A stretch of 64,000 nt of DNA from the NCBI RefSeq assembly GCF_000189635.1, contig NW_002476368.1:434001-498000 (forward strand), given 5' to 3'. Position 1 is the first letter of the stretch. Each line of letters begins with the position of its first letter. The position numbers and the translations under genes are program-made. Below, in pieces: positions 23,168 through 35,856 of the stretch. The notes under the pieces were generated by a model. That model saw only the letters and a list, made by a program, of their open reading frames with translations. It was not told where the DNA came from and searched no databases. The stretch is from Tetrahymena thermophila SB210 (Eukaryota; Ciliophora; Oligohymenophorea; Hymenostomatida; Tetrahymenidae).

Positions 23168-26100
23168 TCAATATTCTTATTAATATTAATTATAAAAGAA
23201 TCCACCTTATATCTTCTTCAATTCAGAAGCATGGCCACTTTCAACTATAATCCCTTAGTCTAAAACAAAAACTCTATCAAATTTTTCAATATTTTCAAGT
23301 CTATGAGTGATGACTATTAAAGTTTTTTCTTTAGAAAATTCAAATAGCTTTTAATGTAAAAGCGCATCAGTGTTAGGATCCATATTAGAAGTAGCTTCAT
23401 CTAGACATATTATTTCAGAATCTCTCAAAACTATTCTTAAAAAGTTTATCATTTATTTTTACCCATTAGATAAATTTTTTCCACCTTCTTCAATTTAGAA
23501 AGATAGGTCATTTTCTGAAATTGTTTTTAAATCTCCTTGTTCTTTTGATTACAAATCCTACTAATTGCTATCAGATTAAGTTTAAATTTTTTAATTCTTT
23601 GATAGATTTAGGTGAGACTGTTAAACCAAATCTTGCACTCTAGATTATGATATGGAATTTAGAGGATCCAGATTATCTCTCAATGAAGCATTATATAAAA
23701 AGCCAAATTATGGGATGATTGACATTTAGCTTCTTAAATCTTTAAGAGTTAGGTCATTGATGTCTTTGTTGTTAACAAATATTCTACCTTTCTAAATAGG
23801 ATACATTCCAAAAAGAACATTTAGAATAGAAGTTTTCCCTGAGCCAGTTCTACCACAAAAAGCAACCTTTTCTCCTTTCTTAATACTAAAAGAAACATTT
23901 TTTAATGCATAATGGACAGACTCTTCCTATATTATTTCGTTTTTATTTTAAAAAAATTGGCTATCATATGAAACAGAAACTGATTTGAATACAATGGTGT
24001 TTTTTTCTTAAACTTCTTGCTCATTTAAACTAGAATTTTATTGAGAAGTTTAATGGTTATTCCATTTTACTGATTCTAAATTTTCTTAAGTATTATCAAA
24101 ATATTGCCTTATTCTTTCTACACTTACAAAATTTTATTCGCTGATGCAGAAAAAGAGCATACAATCTGCGAAGTTATTGATAAATAGAATAGAATAAGTC
24201 AATGAAAGTGCAATTATATTGTAATCAATAGAGATTTTAGCTACTATTATAACTATAACAGAGCAGGCGATAAAAGATTAAACGGCACAGCAAATAGTAA
24301 ATAATCTTATGTTCATCCATACTTAAAGTTATTCAGATAGCAAAAAGCTATTTATGCTCTTGCCAAGCTTTTATAGATAAGACAAAACCATGTATCTCTC
24401 TTTTTTAAATGATCTGATTAGCATCAATCCTCTACTTGATTCTGTTATATGAGTAAGCAGCCTACCAGAATCAACTGCACTTAATCTCTTGATTTCTCTA
24501 CTAGCTTCTCTATAAACCTTTTAAACAAAATAAGCTATTACCATAGCAATTAACACAAATAATATGAGCCAAGGATTTTAGATGATAATAGCAATAGGAT
24601 ATCTAAATTAATTTATAAAATTTATTTAAATTAGAAAATTAATAAAAAAAATAATTAATTAAATAAAATAAATACCCTAATGTGTAAGAAAATTCATCTA
24701 AAAATATTTAGATATACATAGGTAATTCGCTATCAATAATATTAATATCGTCAGATAAACGCTTCATAATTCTGCCAATAGGATTGCAGTCAAAAAATTT
24801 CATTTGGCTAAACATGATTGAGTTATTTAGTTTCCTAAATATTCTAAGGCTGCTTAATAGGCTGACAGTTATATAGAGAATTCCACCAATTGTAGCAAAA
24901 CAAATAGATAATAATGTCAAAAATAAAAATTCAGATTCAAAGCTGTTAAAATGTTTATCAATAAAATGAAAAGAAAGTGATCCATTTTGATCTTTAGAAA
25001 CTTGGCTTCTTAGCCAAAAATCTGTAAAAATTGAGCAGGCAGAAGGTAGCATTTCAAAAAGTAAAAATAAAATGACAAATGCTAATCCAATAGATTAGAT
25101 GTAGGCTTTCCAAGTAATTAATTTAATTTCTCCTTTTTCTCTTACTTCTTCATTTTCGTCTATTTGCTATTCAACCTGTTAATTATGAAAATACAGTTAA
25201 TAATAAGCTTATTTTTTATTTAAAATCGATATAAAAATTATCCATAAAAATTTTACATTTTTTTTGTCTTTTTTTAGATTAATACAATTTAGTTCGCATT
25301 GTTTGTCTACTTCGTTTTCAGGATCTTAGTTTAAATTTTGAGGAAATATTTCTTCATTAAATTAATTCTTATCAATTTTTTAAGTGCATGACTAAATGTA
25401 ATCTTAAATAATATTTTAATCTTGTATTAAGTGTCCTTGGTTTATATAAATTATATTTTTATCTTAAATGGAATGTTTAAGTAAGCCATAGTGACTTATA
25501 ACTAGGATTACGGTTTTTTAGTATTGTTTAATAAGATATTCTATTATGTTTTAATGAATTTTATGAGCCACGTGAATATCTAAGCTGGAGAAAATATCAT
25601 CAAATAAATAAATGTCTTTGTTCTAATATAGGGCTCTGCATAATGATATTCTTTATCTTTAACCTCCACTCAGATTACTACCATCACCAGAAACAAGTTT
25701 CAAGTCACCTCCATCAAATTACTCAAAGTCAGCTTTAAGTTGGCATATTTTTATACATATGTCGTACCATTCTTGGTCATATAATTAACCAAATAAAATA
25801 TTTTCTCTTACTGTTTAGCTTTGCAGCCAGTGATTTTAGGCAACATAGCCTATCATCCCATTTAAAATAATTTTGCCTTTATCTAATTAACCTTTTTTTA
25901 TTTAAGATTCTTCTTTTATCAGTCTTAAATTTTGGTCTTAGCCATTGATTAGTTCTTATTAATTTGTTTTAGATGATTTATGACAATCCATTTCATTCAA
26001 TATTGAGAGGAGAAAAGCAGTCTTACCAGAACCTATAAATTTTATAAAAAAAGTAAATTATAATGAATAAGAAATCTTTAAAAATATGATTTATTTACCT

Positions 26101-27709
26101 ATTTCACCTACTACATAATTTAAAGAACCTTTTTAAATAACAAGATTATCAATTTTTAAACTAAACTAATAGTTTTTAATTTCATTTTTCGAACTTATTT
26201 TGTCATCTGTTTTTTGGTCACTCTGATAAATTTTGATATTTTTGCTTGACTAAAGAAAGTTTTGGGTTTCTGTTTATGATTAATTACTATTTTTACTGGG
26301 CCAACTGAAGGATATCTATTTTAAATGAATAGCTACATTTTACTGGCTTTCATCTACGTTTTCTTAGACTAATAAAATAAATTTATAAATTATTTTTTTG
26401 TTTTTATAACTGATTTACCTGTTTCTTCTTCTATTTCTGGTTAATTTAAAAAAAGTTTGATGCGATTGTATGAAACTCTACTTTAAGAAACTTATTCAAT
26501 TGTATGAGGAATGATCCCTAAGGGATATGTCAAGCTCCCAAACAATGCTATTATTGTAAAAATGTTTGAATCTTATAGATTGTTTCCTTAATCTAAGTAG
26601 CCCTTTAAAAAAGTGAAGAGCAAAATGACTTTCAAAGACTACCAGAATATCGTTAAAATGCCATCAAGAACTTTCAAAAAGATTAAATTTTTATACTCTC
26701 TGTTTCTAATAGAGTTTATTTTTTTCAAAAAAATATATTCCCAGCTTAGATACTTAATGCTTTTAATTCCTTCGATTACATCTTTAGTTAGAATAGCTCT
26801 TTCATCTTTTATTTTGTACATCACCTCAACTGCAATCTGAAAAATAAATTAATTGATTAAATTATTTACTAAATATAATTTTACTCCAACTAGCAGACCA
26901 ACAATCATATTAAATACAAAGGCACCTATTAAAATATACAACCCGTTTTTAATTGCACTTCCAATCTTGTAGTAAATAAGAAGCACAATTACAACTATAG
27001 AGACAATACTAGAAATAGTCTCGATAATTCCGTTGTATAATTGCAGCAAAGTTTCCACATCAACAGTTAATATATTATTTATGTCTGGGTTTTTTTCTGT
27101 ATCATCCTAGGAATCATTATTATCGCTAAGTTTAGACCCGTTCTAATTTGAATAAATCTTCAAGCGTAGAGATTTTTAGTAGACTAAATATTAAATTGAA
27201 GTCTTACATTTCGCATGCCATTTATTTCCTTACCATTAATACTAAGTCTGAACAATAGACTTTAAAAAGTAATTTATCATAATAGCGATAAGCATGAGTG
27301 AGATGTCTAATTATTATGATGATTCTTCTTTGTAGTCTTTCAAATACAAAGTTATTTCATCTAAAATAAATATACCTAAAAAATTTAGCGCATTTGCAAG
27401 CAAAGAAAGAAGCAAACCAGTTATTAAATTCTTTCCAGTCATATGAGTGAATAATTTATATAAATCAAACTTTTCAGCTTGAAAAAGATGTTTGTTTTCT
27501 TCTTTGTAGCTCTCCAGCTTCTTTATTTATGCTGTTACTTCTGTTTCCTAAGTGATATATTCCTCTATATCGCTGCATTGAATTTATTAGTCACTTTTTA
27601 AATTTTTAACTTATTTTATGAGCCCAGTCAAACGAGTAAAGAAAATATTGTGGCTCTTTACCTGTTAAAATCGAGGCTTAATTGTATAACAAGATGGTTA
27701 TTATTCCAT
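23168..27709 (-). CDS. ABCC/MRP-type ABC transporter, full-length
   Basis: Exons 27709-26870, 26836-26419, 26368-26099, 26032-25257, 25175-24676 and 24602-23168 give 1412 aa to TGA at 23168-23170. The 33-bp first intron (26837-26869) could instead be coding, giving 1423 aa. The start [20 protein letters not shown] leads into [12 protein letters not shown], the usual MRP N-terminal motif, so there is no TMD0. Six hydrophobic helices precede NBD1. NBD1 has Walker A GEIGSGKT (about 507-514, split by an intron), signature LSGGQRQR and Walker B DIYLFDD with Asp where the catalytic Glu normally sits, as in MRP NBD1. A second membrane domain follows. NBD2 has GRTGSGKT (about 1185), LSNGQKQ and [12 protein letters not shown] with the catalytic Glu, then the H-loop in VITHRLENI. 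It should export organic anions or conjugates across the plasma or vacuole membrane. The substrate cannot be told from sequence. Confidence 0.95.
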
Positions 27710-29238
27710 TCTTAAACTTTCACAAATCTTACAAAAATATTTTTAATCTATTTTATTATTTTTTGTTTGGCATTTAGAATCTATTTTTATTTTAGAAATA
27801 AAGAAATTTCTTTTTCTCTTTATATTTTTTTGTCATTAATAAAAAAGCAATATTTGTAAAATATAATAAATTCTATTGAAAAAAAATACAATTAATTTAT
27901 ACCAAAATCAAACTATCTTATTTACTTTTATTAAACAATAAATTAATAACTAATAACTTATTTATTAATTATCTTTAAATGAATACCTTTTGTTAATCTA
28001 TAAATTAGTAACTAATCATTTATTTATTAATTACTGTCTAATAAATGCTGACAAATTCACTTTTAAAGGTCTATATTTTTAAATTACAAAAGCGAAATTT
28101 TGAATACAATGAAATATTTTTTTAATACAAAACATAAAAGAATTTCAAACTTTTAAATAAACAATCTCTTGAGTTTATTTAAATTATTTTATTTTTTTAT
28201 ATCTTTAATTATAAAAGTAATCTGTTTTTTTGATTAAATCATATTTAAAATAAAATTTTTAACAAATATTCTTATCAATTTTGAAAATGAATTATTAGAT
28301 TCTAAAGTATTTATTCATAAAATGAATCATTTTGGGTATTTCTTACTTAGATAAATTAAAAACTGCAAATTTAACTAATCCCTCAATTAAATAATACTCT
28401 GATTTATAAAATAGAATCTTTAAATAAATTAAATATTAATATAAATGCTTTTACTTTTAATTTATTTATCTTTTATCTATTTTTGAATTTCTCAATTTTT
28501 TTGCTAATAAAATAAATAGTTTGCTTCATTAGCATATGCTATAATTCATCTTAAATAGAGAATTTATTACTTTTATTAAATTTATTTAACTGAATTATAA
28601 AAATTTAGAGAGTGATTTCAAAAATATTTTAACTTAATTTGATGAGTTAGAAATATAATTAGATGTTTTTATAACTGTTTTTATGAAATTTAAATATAAA
28701 ATAGATAAGTTTAATATTTTTATTATAATTTAAGATTTTCTATTGTTAAGGAAAAGATTAAAAAATAGTATCGAAAAATCAGAATAAATTGTTTCTTTAT
28801 ATAAAATAAAAAATTTTAAAATTGATCAGTTAATGATATAATTGAAATACAGAGACTTTAGATTAGTATCATTTTTCATTCACTACCCCTAATCTAACTT
28901 AATTTCAATCACTCTTTTTTTGAATCGGAGAAAAAATCTGAAAGAATTTTTATTAAAATACACCATAAATACTAAGATTGACATTAAATCTATATTTAAA
29001 ATAAAATATGAAAATAAATTTATTTATTCTTTAATATTTTTAAGTCTAGGTTATTATTTAAATATTTAAAAATTTTATTTTTAAAAAAAGAAAAAAAGAA
29101 AAAAAGCACAAAGTAACTTTAATTAGAAAAATTGTAAATAGTAATTACTTTCCTTTTTCTTTTTTCATATCGAAAAGTAATTTATCACTTATACCTTATC
29201 TTTCTTAAAATTTCAGTTCTATTTCTTTAATCAATATA

Positions 29239-29268
29239 CAACCAACCAATCAACCAATCAATTAAATC
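29239..29268. repeat. Tetranucleotide AACC/AATC run
   Basis: A short stretch reads as consecutive AACC and AATC units (CAACCAACCAATCAACCAAT). It resembles but does not match the Tetrahymena chromosome-breakage motif or the telomeric CCCCAA repeat. No function assigned. Confidence 0.5.
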
Positions 29269-32200
29269 ATATTTTAATTCAAAAATATAGAGACTTCCTT
29301 GCTTGAAATAGTAACAAATTTCAGATAACTAAAAAATAAATAAATGATTTTTGGAGATATAGCTGTATCGTAAACAAAGTAAATTCATATAAATACTATT
29401 AATTAAGGATAAATTTGATTCATACAAAATATTTAATAATCTATTAAAAGATTATTTTTATTAAGCTGTAATCAACTGATTTAAATTATAGTTGCTACTA
29501 TTTTACAAATTTGAGAAAGATTCTTGTTTTATACACAAACAAAATAATTTATGAGAGATATTTAAAATTTTTTAAATGTAAGCAAAGCTGAAATAGGCAA
29601 ACAAATAAAAAAATATTGTAATTAATATCAAAATATATTATCTGAGTTAATATAAATTAATAAATAAACCCATATTGGCTCTATGATATATTATCTCACA
29701 TAAACACTAACATTGCTCAAAGAATGACTTAAAAAATAGAAATTTATTACCAAAATATCAAGTTTTATGAAAAGATTCAATGTTAAAATAAATATTTTTA
29801 TAATGAATAATAATCAATGTTAAAGTCTTTGATCTATAAATTTTATGAGATTAATTAAAACTTGACTTAAAATTTGAAAAACTTCTAGATGTTTTAATTT
29901 CATATTAGTGTGCATGAGGCTCTTACCATTTTTCCTTATTAAACAAATTATTTAAATTTTATAGTAAGAGTCATTTCTAACTTCAATTTCTTAAAATAAC
30001 TTAATGATGTGACAAAGAAATATTAAATTTCTCTTTTAGATAATTTTCCCAATCTAAACAACAGATTATTTGGCAAAACATTGATAAAAGAGGATCTATT
30101 TTATTTAATGAGAATGATTTCAAAACAAAAATAGAATATTCAGTGTTAATATATTTATGTAAGAAGTTCTTTTTCATAATAAAGTCAATTCAAAAACATA
30201 TAAATTGTAAAACTTGTGTAAACAATTTTTATTAAATTTAAAATAGGAAAGAGAGAGTGTTTGTGATTAAGTGCAAGAATTTTTATATTATTTAAGACTT
30301 TTTTAATTCAAATAAAATATTTAAATTTTTGAATATCTTCCTCTAAAATCTTTTTTTAGCTCAAGCTACCTATCTATTTTGATTATTTTTGATATTTGTT
30401 TAACTATTTTAAATTTTTATTATATCTATCTTTAGTGAAATATTTCAATAAATATTTTGATTTTGTAGCTATTTAGTATGAAAAAGTATATCCATCTAAT
30501 AAGAATTTTACATGCTTAACTTTACAAATTATTTAATAAATTTATCATAGACCTTTGTAAATACTTATTTAGATGCAAAATATTTAAAAAAGAGAATGTT
30601 TTTATGAAACATAATATATGTGTTTTAATAGAATTTTATTTAAAAAACTAAAATAATTTCGTTGGAAATTAGACCCATTATCTATGTGATAAAAACTTCT
30701 AAAGTTGATAACAAATGTTATTATGTATGAAATATCTGATTTAAAATGTAAAAGAAAATATCTATATTATATTATCTTATTCGTCATTTCAGATTGTAAT
30801 CTGCAAGAATAAATGTGTAAGTGAAATTGAATAGTATTTGAGAAATTAACTTAGCTTAATAAATTGCTTTAGGAAATAATTAAAATAGAAAGATTTTATA
30901 ATATTAATAAGTTATTGAAAATATAGTAAGCAAATTATATGAAACAAAAATTCATTCATAAATATATACATACCCGATCTAAAATTAAAAAAATTCAGTT
31001 TTGTTGAATGATTTATATTAACTCACAAATTAGTGGATTTCATGATTTAAATATTTAATTTAGTTTTTGATTTCTAAGGAAATTCTGATATAAGAAAAAT
31101 GACAATAGGTACAAAAATAAGAGTTTACATTCTACATTTTTTCATTTTGATTGACGAATAAATAAGGTTTTTAGTTAGAAGAAAACTTACAAACATTTTC
31201 TCATTAATTTAATGAATGATTTAATTAGATAAATAACTTTAAATATTGTAATCATTTTTCTAGTTGATGAAATATCTTTTAAGTTATCCTTAATAAAATA
31301 AAATTATTTTTGTTTGTTCATATTTTAAAAAATAATTAAAATTCATTCCTAAAAATGTGCCAAAAATATTTTTGACATTTATCAAAATCATTCAATTCCT
31401 AAATTTATTTGAATTTATTATTGATAAATTTACGAGATTTTTATCACATGATTTTTTTGAAAAATATGATATTGTTACTAAATATTAGATTGAAATATTA
31501 CTTTTAGCAATTCCCAATCAAATTAATCATTAAAGAGAGTAAACTGTAAAGTTATATCGAAAACAACACTATTATTTTCCTAATCTGAGGAATTTTTAAT
31601 TTTGAAGGAGATTATAGCATTTTTTAGTGAAAAAATACATTATAAAAATCTACTAGGTTATTTGTATGCAAAATTTTCAAAATAAATTCTGAAAATATAA
31701 TTTAAAATAGAAATTAATAATTAAAATAATAAATTTAAATAAATAATTATCTTATTTTTTGAAATAAATTTATTTTATTAACAAAATTTTAAGTAATTTG
31801 GTGTTTTATTATAATTTCAAAGTTAGTTTAATAATTTATTAAACTTTAGATGATACTTTTAAATAAAATAATTAAGCAAGCAAACAATCTTGTACTTAGT
31901 AACCATCTTCCTTATCATTTAAAAATGTAAAAAGCACTTGAAATTATTTAAAATAGTGGTCAATAAAAATTAATAAATAAAATTCAGTCAAATCAATCGA
32001 ATTTTTAGAAATCAATAAGTTTGAATATTTTAATTACAGTTACTCATATTTAATTATTTATTCTTAGATATTTTAATATTAAGCGCTTAACTTATTTTTT
32101 TTATTATTTTTTAGTAAAAAACTCAAAGAATATAAAAAAAATGAAGCAAACAAATCACTTTTAAGCTTAAAAAATATTCAGGATGATTAATAACTACCTT

Positions 32201-35200
32201 TTTTAGCACATTAAGTAGATATTAGTTAAAAAAATAACTTTTCATCAAGAAATTAAATGTAAATAAAAATATTAATTTTCCAGACTTTAATTAATTTTGG
32301 TGTAAAAATTATATATTTTTGTCTTTATCAAATGATTTTTGAAAATTTACTAAAATCATACATAAAATATTAGGCTTATTATTAGTGATTTTACTAAAAT
32401 ATCAGTAAAAGCAAAATTAAAATAATGCGTTATTAAGTTAGTTATTTAATAGAATAATGTAAATTGGTGTTTGTAAATTTGATTAGAATTAATTAAAATT
32501 CACAAGTCTAAGATTAAAAGAGTAGCAAATATAAATCTAGTGAAAAGCAATAATATATTTATTTCGACTACTAGTACTTTCCTTTATTTATTTGAGAGGT
32601 TTGTTGACAATATTAAATTATTTATTTATAAAATTTAAATTCATCAAAATTAATGTGCTAAAAAATAGCAATCAGTAAAATTGAAATTCAAATAAGCCAA
32701 TTTTCAAAGGCAGGCGAACAATTAGATAAGCAAATATTGTGATTTACTTACTAGAAATAAAAATATAAATGATCATTTGCTTGAAAATCAAAAACAAAAA
32801 TATAAATAAATATATTTTTTTTGCTAATTTCTATTGATGCAAAAAATAGAACGAATCTATTCGATCGACCCTTCATAATTAATTAATTATTTAATATTTA
32901 CCTCAAATATTTTTGAGTAAAATATTAACTTTTATATCAGAAACTCTTTTATTGCTAAAACCATTAATTATTTTTATAATTGAAATAAATTAATCTTTGA
33001 AAAACAAACACCATAATTTTTTTTTAAATCAATTTTTTACTTTTCTAGTTATTTCATATTTTTGGTTTCAATTTAAAAATTATAAAAGTCATACTAATAT
33101 CACAATAAATATTTTGCTATTTTTTTATTTACTCTACTTTAAATGCAAGTTTACTTAATAAAATAATCTTTTGATATTTTTTTAATATTTTTAATAATTT
33201 TAATAAGTTTTGAATTAAAAACATGAATACATATTAGAAATTATATATTCATATTCCAAAAATAATCTAAAAAATGTAAAATTTTTCTAATAAATTATTA
33301 TTTAATTTACTACTTATTTTTGTAAGTAGTATTTATATTTAGTGTTAAACTGCTGATATATATACCTATATAATATACTTTGATTAAATGGTACTATATA
33401 CTTTACAGCTTTATTAAATACATTTTTTGATATACTGAAAATAGAAAAACATTAAAATAAAACATTATTTTGTGTTTGCCAAATTTGTTTATTAAGAAAA
33501 GAAAAAATGAGTTTAGCTCTTTTTAAGCTAAAATTTTATAAAATTCAATAAACTATTTAATCTTTCTTCCGTTTTATATTAAAATCTTTGAGAATGTGTA
33601 TGCCTTTGTAAATATTCGACAGTAAATTTATATATATAATCAAATCCAAAAACAAATTAAATGATTCTAATATTCACTGGTTACTTTGAATTTTCTCAGG
33701 AAAAATCTGTAAGCTTTTAGTTCTAATATTTTTTAGTTCTATACTGTCAAAATCATTATAAAAGCTAACATAAAAACTAGAAAGGCATAATTAATAATTA
33801 AGGCTTTTAGAAATTGCCTTTTATTTTCCAACCTTGATAATAGGTAAATAAAATTCTTAATTATTGTAAAAATGACAGGATTACAAATTTATATTATGAT
33901 TGATTTTTGTTATCAAATCTTTCCTACTCGTTTACTTTAATGAAATGTTAAATAATTTACTTACCTACTTGCATACCAATTTTAATATAGATATTTTATT
34001 TCAGTGATAATTTAATTGTTAACTAGTTTGTTTGTTCTACATAAAAATTCTAAATTAAGAAATACATTGTTTCTTTATTAAAATATATTTATAAATAATA
34101 ATTTGAAAGATTTAATATAGTAAAGACCTATTTATGATTAAAATCTTTTGTTAATCTTGCTTACATATGTGAAAATAAATATTTCTTTTTTTTCTTCATA
34201 AGCTATAGAGAAAAATTAAGCAAAATTTTTTTGATCAGTAAAATTGTAATTGAAGATTTTAAAATAGAAGAATTTCTAAAATGCTCAATTAAAATTAATT
34301 CATGAAGGTATTTACTTGTGTATATCTTGCTTAAAAAGTGTAAATTTAATTCGTTAATTACCTTTCCTAATCTGATATTATTTATTTAAATAGCATCAAA
34401 AATTAGAAAAATTGAATACCAATTTTAATAAAGTAGAATATTTTCAATTAAAAAGTAAAAATTATGTTTATCAAGTACTTTAAAAAAGCTATTCTGAAAA
34501 GAAAATAAATTAATTTTAAACATTTTCAATACAAAATATTTTTATCAAAGGTTAGAGTGAAATTTTAATATTCGTAAAAATATAAATACCCCTAACTGAA
34601 TTACAAAAACTCTAATCGCAACATATCTTTTAGTCAATTAAAGATAATAAATAATAGACAGCTTAAATCAAAGACTATTGATTCAATAGAAGACTGACTG
34701 GTTCATTACAGAATTTTTAGATTACTATTTTACTGAATGAAGATTAAGTGATTTCATAAATAAAATTATTGTTTTTAGGGAGACTAAAATATTTTTGAAA
34801 TAAGAAAATCTGTATTTAAAAATTAAGCAAAAAAGACAGAATTAAAACTTAACTAAAATTATGACAGGGAGGAAATATTTTGCTTAAAAAGTATCAAATG
34901 GTATTTTTATACGTTTTGGTCACTGATAATTAAAAATTTTTGATACAATCTATTTGTTTTTACATAATTTTTAAAAAAAAGATAAAAAAAATTTGAAATT
35001 ACACTTTTAATTTATAGCTACATTAAAAGTGAATTTATTTTATTCGTCCTTTTTTATAATTTTGATCCATTATTTAGTCCTCAATAAATTTTCGCAAGAA
35101 GTGATTGTAAATAGAATACTTGTAAGGTGAACATATATGTAAAAATTATCTAAAAACTTTGATATATTAAATTTATGAGTAACATTTTATAACCGCTTGA

Positions 35201-35826
35201 ATTAAAACGATATAGAGTTTTATTAAGATGATCTGTTTCGAGATTTAATATAAATAATAATTAATTCTTAAAATAAGATTTTTCACTTTTGGAAATTGAA
35301 ATATTTGATACGGTAAGTAAATTAATCAAAGTAATTAAATAATTTTATTTACATTTTATAATAAAATATAAAGGTTGTACACTGATTAAAAAAAGTATAA
35401 GTAATCATTTATTAGTTAAATTATAAATAGTACTATTAAGGATGATAAAGGTGATTTAATAAATTATATCGTAGTCCACACACAAAAACTGGATTCTACC
35501 AAACAGAAAGACATTTGTATAGCATTGCATAGGTTTGCTAATTACTTTTCAATAAAGCATCAAAAGATTACATTCTAAAAAAGGTTAAGTTTCTATAACA
35601 TGCAAAATTAAAAGGTAAAGTAAATTCATTTTGATACATCTCAATGAGCTCAAAAATAATATAGATAAATAAATTTTTAGAATAGGGTGAGGTATTTATT
35701 AAATTAAAATTAAAATATTATGTAAATGTTATGTGGAAGTTAATGCTTTCCTGAAATTAAATTAATTATTATACGAATTTATTAGCTAAAAACAAATAAA
35801 AACTGAATAGATGATTTTTATTTTTG

Positions 35827-35856
35827 GTAAGATCGTTCTTTAGAGGAGGATCTTAC
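35827..35856. other. Perfect 8-bp stem hairpin in gene-free DNA
   Basis: GTAAGATC at 35827-35834 is the reverse complement of GATCTTAC at 35849-35856, with a 14-base loop that is less AT-rich than its surroundings. It may be chance or part of a small RNA; nothing else around it supports a gene. Confidence 0.35.

Noticed and set aside
29239-29268. Possible chromosome-breakage sequence or internal telomere repeat
   Set aside because: The AACC/AATC run does not match the 15-base Tetrahymena breakage motif as I know it, nor CCCCAA repeats.
33000-34700. Weakly open stretches in the gene-free region
   Set aside because: In the ciliate code only TGA stops translation, so long open frames arise by chance in AT-rich DNA; codon composition here is the same as spacer DNA.
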